Part shown: positions 61,042-64,000 of the stretch, in pieces
Position numbering within the stretch: the stretch's first letter is position 1
Layout: every line of letters begins with the position of its first letter
Assembly (NCBI RefSeq): GCF_002157355.1
Contig: NZ_LYMK01000031.1
Location: 20,420 to 84,419 of the forward strand
Length of the DNA: 64,000 bases
Direction of reading: 5' to 3'
Source of the DNA: Variovorax sp. JS1663
Lineage (GTDB): Bacteria; Pseudomonadota; Gammaproteobacteria; Burkholderiales; Burkholderiaceae_C
Notes under the pieces: generated by a model
Seen by the model: the letters and a program-made list of their open reading frames with translations, nothing else
What the model was told of the DNA's origin: nothing
Databases searched by the model: none
Position numbers and translations under genes: made by a program

Positions 61042-61233
61042 ATGAGTACAAAGTCCATCATTGATCTAATTGGCAAAGCCGAGGCCTTCCGGCTGATGGG
61101 GGAAGCAATTGCGGACGCCGCGAGGAAAAACACGGAAGCCGGCGTCGCGACCGCATCTCACATCAACGGCGTGACTGTCATCACCCAGGGAAAAAGGCCT
61201 TCCAAATCTGGCGCAACACCGAAGCAGTCATAG
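61042..61233 (+). CDS. Small unknown protein, intact paralogue
   Basis: This 63-residue protein reads MSTKSIIDLIGKAEAFRLMG, then EAGVATASHINGVTVITQGK and a basic tail. The existence of a diverged twin 270 bp upstream supports it as a real gene. Function unknown. Confidence 0.55.
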   Translation: MSTKSIIDLIGKAEAFRLMGEAIADAARKNTEAGVATASHINGVTVITQGKRPSKSGATPKQS

Positions 61234-61256
61234 CAACCGGTCACGATCTGCCGAGA

Positions 61257-61470
61257 ACTCGGTTGCGGTTCAGTCCCGTGGTCACCGACAGCTGGCTGAT
61301 GTTGGGCTCGGCGCCCTTGGCGTGCCACAGGCGGCGCGCCTCGTCGATGAGCGGCTCGCGCAGCATGGCTTCAAACTGCGCGTGCTTCAGACCGAAGGTC
61401 AGCGCCAGGCGCACCACGGGACGCAGCAGCGCGCGCAGGCTTGCAGCGCCCAGGCCGTGCGTTCGGCATT
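61257..61470 (-). pseudogene. DUF6502-like fragment
   Basis: The minus-strand frame reads SLRALLRPVVRLALTFGLKH, then EARRLWHAKGAEPNISQLSVTTGLNRN, resembling the helix-turn-helix start of DUF6502 proteins. It stops soon after (VLGRS) and no clear start is seen. Confidence 0.45.
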
Positions 61471-61507
61471 TCGTTGCGCTGCGCCGGCACGTCCCTGCGC
61501 ACGCACA

Positions 61508-61708
61508 TCAAGCTTGGCGCTTTTCGATCCAGTGTGTTGACTCGCCATAAAGGCTGTTTCCCCGCGCCACAGCGTCGCGGAGCTTGTCGCGATTTTGGGG
61601 CGTGTCCGGTCGCCACAGGCCGACGTCGCGGCCGGACGCCTCCTGCCGGACTTCGTTGGACCAACGCAACCTGATCTCGAACAGAACGCGCAAGGAATTT
61701 TGCTTCAT
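61508..61708 (-). CDS. Small hypothetical protein
   Basis: This 66-residue protein starts MKQNSLRVLFEIRLRWSNEV and ends STHWIEKRQA, with RDVGLWRPDTPQNRDKL in the middle. It is a compact, charged sequence likely to be real. Its start faces a gap before the next plus-strand genes. Confidence 0.45.
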   Translation of the reverse strand: MKQNSLRVLFEIRLRWSNEVRQEASGRDVGLWRPDTPQNRDKLRDAVARGNSLYGESTHWIEKRQA

Positions 61709-61891
61709 GGAACCCTCGCCGCTGATGAGCGCTGGACAGTGACACGCGCCCACGTCTTACAAGGGCGCGCGCCTGACTATAGGACAAAGGGATTATTTGA
61801 TGTGAATTTTTCCCAACCAGAATTTGAACTCATGCACAGATCTGTCACACAGCACCCGAGGGGTCCGAAGGCGCGAGGGCGCAGACGCCCC

Positions 61892-62128
61892 ATGGCCAGC
61901 ACGCGTCATGTGCGGGGAGCATCGCGCTCGCTCCCGGACACGCAAGCTCAGCAAAAGCGCAATGCCTGGATGGCAGCGATGCGAGTGCGCAAGGCAGTGC
62001 AGGCCCGCATCGTTGAGGCGTTCCGGCGGCATCTCGAAGGCTCGGGTCCAGGGCCCACGGATGAAGCCCTGCTGATGTTCGCAAGACTGGCGGTCGCGGA
62101 ACAACGGCTCATGCGTCGCGCCGCCTGA
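61892..62128 (+). CDS. Small basic protein
   Basis: From MASTRHVRGASRSLPDTQ this 78-residue protein is Arg-rich and helical (AMRVRKAVQARIVEAFRRHL), possibly nucleic-acid binding. An upstream ATG at 61835 is an alternative start. It precedes two zinc-ribbon genes. Confidence 0.45.
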   Translation: MASTRHVRGASRSLPDTQAQQKRNAWMAAMRVRKAVQARIVEAFRRHLEGSGPGPTDEALLMFARLAVAEQRLMRRAA

Positions 62129-62162
62129 CGCAGGAATTCTTCATACCTGTCAAGGAGCAGCC

Positions 62163-62492
62163 ATGACAGCAACCACCATAGGACAAGGAAGCTCTTCGGA
62201 ACAGGTCGCCTTCGGCAGCCTGCTCGACCTCGCGATGCTGCGCACGGGCGCCGTCTCCGCGGAAGTCTGCGAGGTCTGCAGCACGATCAACCTCGGCTCC
62301 GCGCACTTCTGCAAGGGCTGCAACCACAAGCTGCCCGCTTACTACGTGGCCGACCTGGACGACGCGTCGGTCACCAAGCCGGGCACGGGACTGGCCAGGC
62401 ACGGTTGGGCACGCGCCTGGGACCTGGCGGCGTTCTGGGTGGTGATCAACTCGCTGGCAGGCGCCACGATGCTCGTTCCGTTCGTGTCATAG
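62163..62492 (+). CDS. Zinc-ribbon membrane protein
   Basis: This 109-residue protein has a zinc ribbon CEVCSTINLGSAHFCKGC near residue 37-54 and a C-terminal helix (FWVVINSLAGATMLVPFVS). It is probably anchored with the ribbon in the cytoplasm. The same ribbon layout recurs in the next gene. Confidence 0.65.
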   Translation: MTATTIGQGSSSEQVAFGSLLDLAMLRTGAVSAEVCEVCSTINLGSAHFCKGCNHKLPAYYVADLDDASVTKPGTGLARHGWARAWDLAAFWVVINSLAGATMLVPFVS

Positions 62493-62510
62493 CCTCGCGG
62501 AGGTCCCGCC

Positions 62511-64000
62511 ATGGCAAGCCTCGCCACCCATCCCGAGAGAACGCCCGGCCAGCCCGACTGGAGCGATTGGCAACCGCCGGGCCCTGCCATTCCGCCGCAC
62601 CAACTGACGCGGGTGTGCGGTGCCTGCCAGACCCTCAACCGGGACACTGCCAAGTACTGCAGGCGTTGCGCACAAAAGCTCTCGCCGCCCAGAACCCTGC
62701 GTGCAGTCGGGCCAGATTGGGACGAGATGGACGAGGGGCCGGCGCAGGCGCTTGCCTCAGACGCCACGCTTTCCGCGCACAAGCGGCGCGAAGGCGTCGC
62801 GAGCCGGCGTGTCCTGGGGATACCCGTTCCGCCCGGAGTCGATACCTCCATCGTATGGCTCCTGCTCGTGCTCGCCGTGCTGCATGCGGGCTTTGTGCTG
62901 TGGTACCTGGGCCGGTCGACCACGCAGGAACCACCGCTCTCGCTGCCGAGTGAGGGCACCTGGCAATCGAAATCGGCGCCGGAAAGCAGCGCCGTGGCCA
63001 AGGCGCCCGAGACAGCGCCGCAAACGGTCGAGATCGTTCGTGAGCCGCAACCGAGCCCCAGCGAGGAGGCTGGTGCATCGCAGCCCGGGGCGCCACCACG
63101 GGCGCCGGCTGCCGTCGTCGAGGCAAGGGTCGAGCAGGCCGAGCCTGCGACGGCGGAGGCAGCCGCGGCCCCTTTGGTGGCCGATGACCCGGCACCACCT
63201 GCCGAATCCATGCGTGCGCCCGCACGCCCGGTCGTGACAGCGAGGGCACAACCGCCGGCGAAGGCGTCTCAAACGCCACGGCCAGTCGCGACGGCACCAA
63301 CCAACCAGCCGCCCAGCGCAGCGCAACCGTCGATGGGCAGCGAGCCCCAGCGCAGGAGCGAGCCGCTCGGTGTCGCATCGGCACCTCCCCCGCGGCCTGC
63401 TCAGGCCCGGCCGGATGCCCTCGAAGCTCGGCCGCGAGCTGTTGCAGCGCCGCAATCTCAAGCCGCCGCGCCGCGCCCTGTGGTGCCCTCGAGCCAATGT
63501 GACCGTTACAACCCCTACGGCGAAACCCCTTGCGTGTTGCGACCGGCAAGCCAAGTCGCGCAACCATCGCAACCCGCTTTACGAAATGCGCAGGGTCCTG
63601 CAGCGCCGGGAGGCTCGAACGTCGGCAAGAACGATCGTTGGGTCTTTGCGGCAGGAGGCGGAGGCGGTGGTAGCGGCGGAGCTGGCGCCGGTGACGGTGG
63701 TGCTGGCGGTGCTGGTGCCGGTGGTGGCGGTGCCGGTGGTGGTGGTGCCGGCGGCGGCGGTGGCGGTGCCGGTGCTGGCGGTGCTGGTGCTGGTGGTGCT
63801 GGTGGTGCTGGTGCTGGTGCTGGTGGTGCTGGTGGTGGCGGTCCCGGTGGCGGCGGTCCCGGTGGCGGCGGTGCCGGTGGCGGCGGTCCCGGTGGCGGCG
63901 GTCCCGGTGGCGGCGGTGCCGGTGGCGGCGGTCCCGGTGGCGGCGGTCCCGGTGGTGGTGGTGCCGGCGGTGGTGGCCCCGGGGGTGGTGGTGCCGGGGG
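62511..64000 (+). CDS. Zinc-ribbon, membrane, glycine-rich protein, C-terminus beyond the window
   Basis: From ATG 62511, with GGAGG upstream, at least 496 codons are open. The order is a zinc ribbon (CGACQTLNRDTAKYCRRC, about residues 36-53), a membrane helix near 120-140 (SIVWLLLVLAVLHAGFVLW), a long Pro/Ala/Gln-rich region, CDRYNPYGETPC, then a glycine-rich tail of GGGGP/A-type repeats that leaves the window. The layout suggests a surface or envelope filament anchored at the inner membrane; this is inference. Confidence 0.65.
   Translation, partial: MASLATHPERTPGQPDWSDWQPPGPAIPPHQLTRVCGACQTLNRDTAKYCRRCAQKLSPPRTLRAVGPDWDEMDEGPAQALASDATLSAHKRREGVASRRVLGIPVPPGVDTSIVWLLLVLAVLHAGFVLWYLGRSTTQEPPLSLPSEGTWQSKSAPESSAVAKAPETAPQTVEIVREPQPSPSEEAGASQPGAPPRAPAAVVEARVEQAEPATAEAAAAPLVADDPAPPAESMRAPARPVVTARAQPPAKASQTPRPVATAPTNQPPSAAQPSMGSEPQRRSEPLGVASAPPPRPAQARPDALEARPRAVAAPQSQAAAPRPVVPSSQCDRYNPYGETPCVLRPASQVAQPSQPALRNAQGPAAPGGSNVGKNDRWVFAAGGGGGGSGGAGAGDGGAGGAGAGGGGAGGGGAGGGGGGAGAGGAGAGGAGGAGAGAGGAGGGGPGGGGPGGGGAGGGGPGGGGPGGGGAGGGGPGGGGPGGGGAGGGGPGGGGAG
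63650..64000 (+). repeat. Glycine-rich coding tandem repeat
   Basis: The DNA is a near-perfect GGN tract. From about 63835 it settles into 15-bp units encoding Gly-Gly-Gly-Gly-Pro or -Ala. It stays in the frame of the 62511 gene and continues past the window edge. Copy number is likely to vary and to be hard to assemble. Confidence 0.85.

Noticed and set aside
63650..64000. GGN tract as a non-coding minisatellite
   Set aside because: It keeps the frame of the gene that starts at 62511, and its units are multiples of three encoding Gly-Pro/Ala patterns.

Overview
The window looks like part of a large, GC-rich plasmid or chromid from a betaproteobacterium, probably Burkholderiales. The plasmid signs are a KfrA-like DNA-binding coiled-coil protein, a Phd-PIN toxin-antitoxin pair, a tyrosine recombinase, dense IS elements and many small unknown genes with stop/start overlaps. 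The host guess rests on DUF4148-type secreted proteins and czc/cad metal genes; it is inference, and no replication initiator, rRNA or tRNA gene was seen.

Layout. (1) 1-13461, plasmid core. A minus-strand block gyrB-gyrA-thyA (thyA runs off the left edge) encodes a complete second DNA gyrase and thymidylate synthase. Small secreted or metallopeptidase-like genes follow. A tightly coupled six-gene minus operon (12346 to 7891) contains a thymidylate kinase fusion, a DUF3850-type protein and several phage/plasmid-type unknowns; an ATP-grasp-like gene is divergent from it. (2) 13462-15101 is a non-coding, repeat-bearing segment. (3) 15102-33970 is a metal-resistance island in visible decay: two czcR-czcS pairs (one regulator has lost part of its receiver), czcD, an intact eptA and an eptA remnant, cadA-cadR, CusF-like and MgtC-like genes, DsbA/DsbB, and frameshifted cox/SCO/antiporter remnants. 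One ORF fuses a P-type ATPase front end to a CzcA tail. (4) 33970-43973 is an IS pile-up: IS630, a lipoprotein gene, IS3, an IS66 remnant, IS21 and a second IS66. (5) 43974-64000 returns to plasmid genes: a HEPN-like gene, a ClpP-like/lytic-transglycosylase fusion, phd-PIN, kfrA, the recombinase, and a long plus-strand run of mostly unknown genes with local duplications. It ends in a zinc-ribbon/membrane/glycine-rich protein cut by the right edge.

How the parts fit. The gyrase, thyA and tmk could give the replicon its own supercoiling and dTMP/dTDP supply. The metal island senses metals (CzcRS, CadR) and exports them (CzcD, CadA), and EptA may remodel lipid A near the same regulators. The most unusual points are an in-frame amber codon near the GyrA N-terminus, non-consensus residues at both classical quinolone positions of GyrA, the ATPase::CzcA chimera, the protease/transglycosylase fusion, and reciprocal duplications in the 51-61 kb region.
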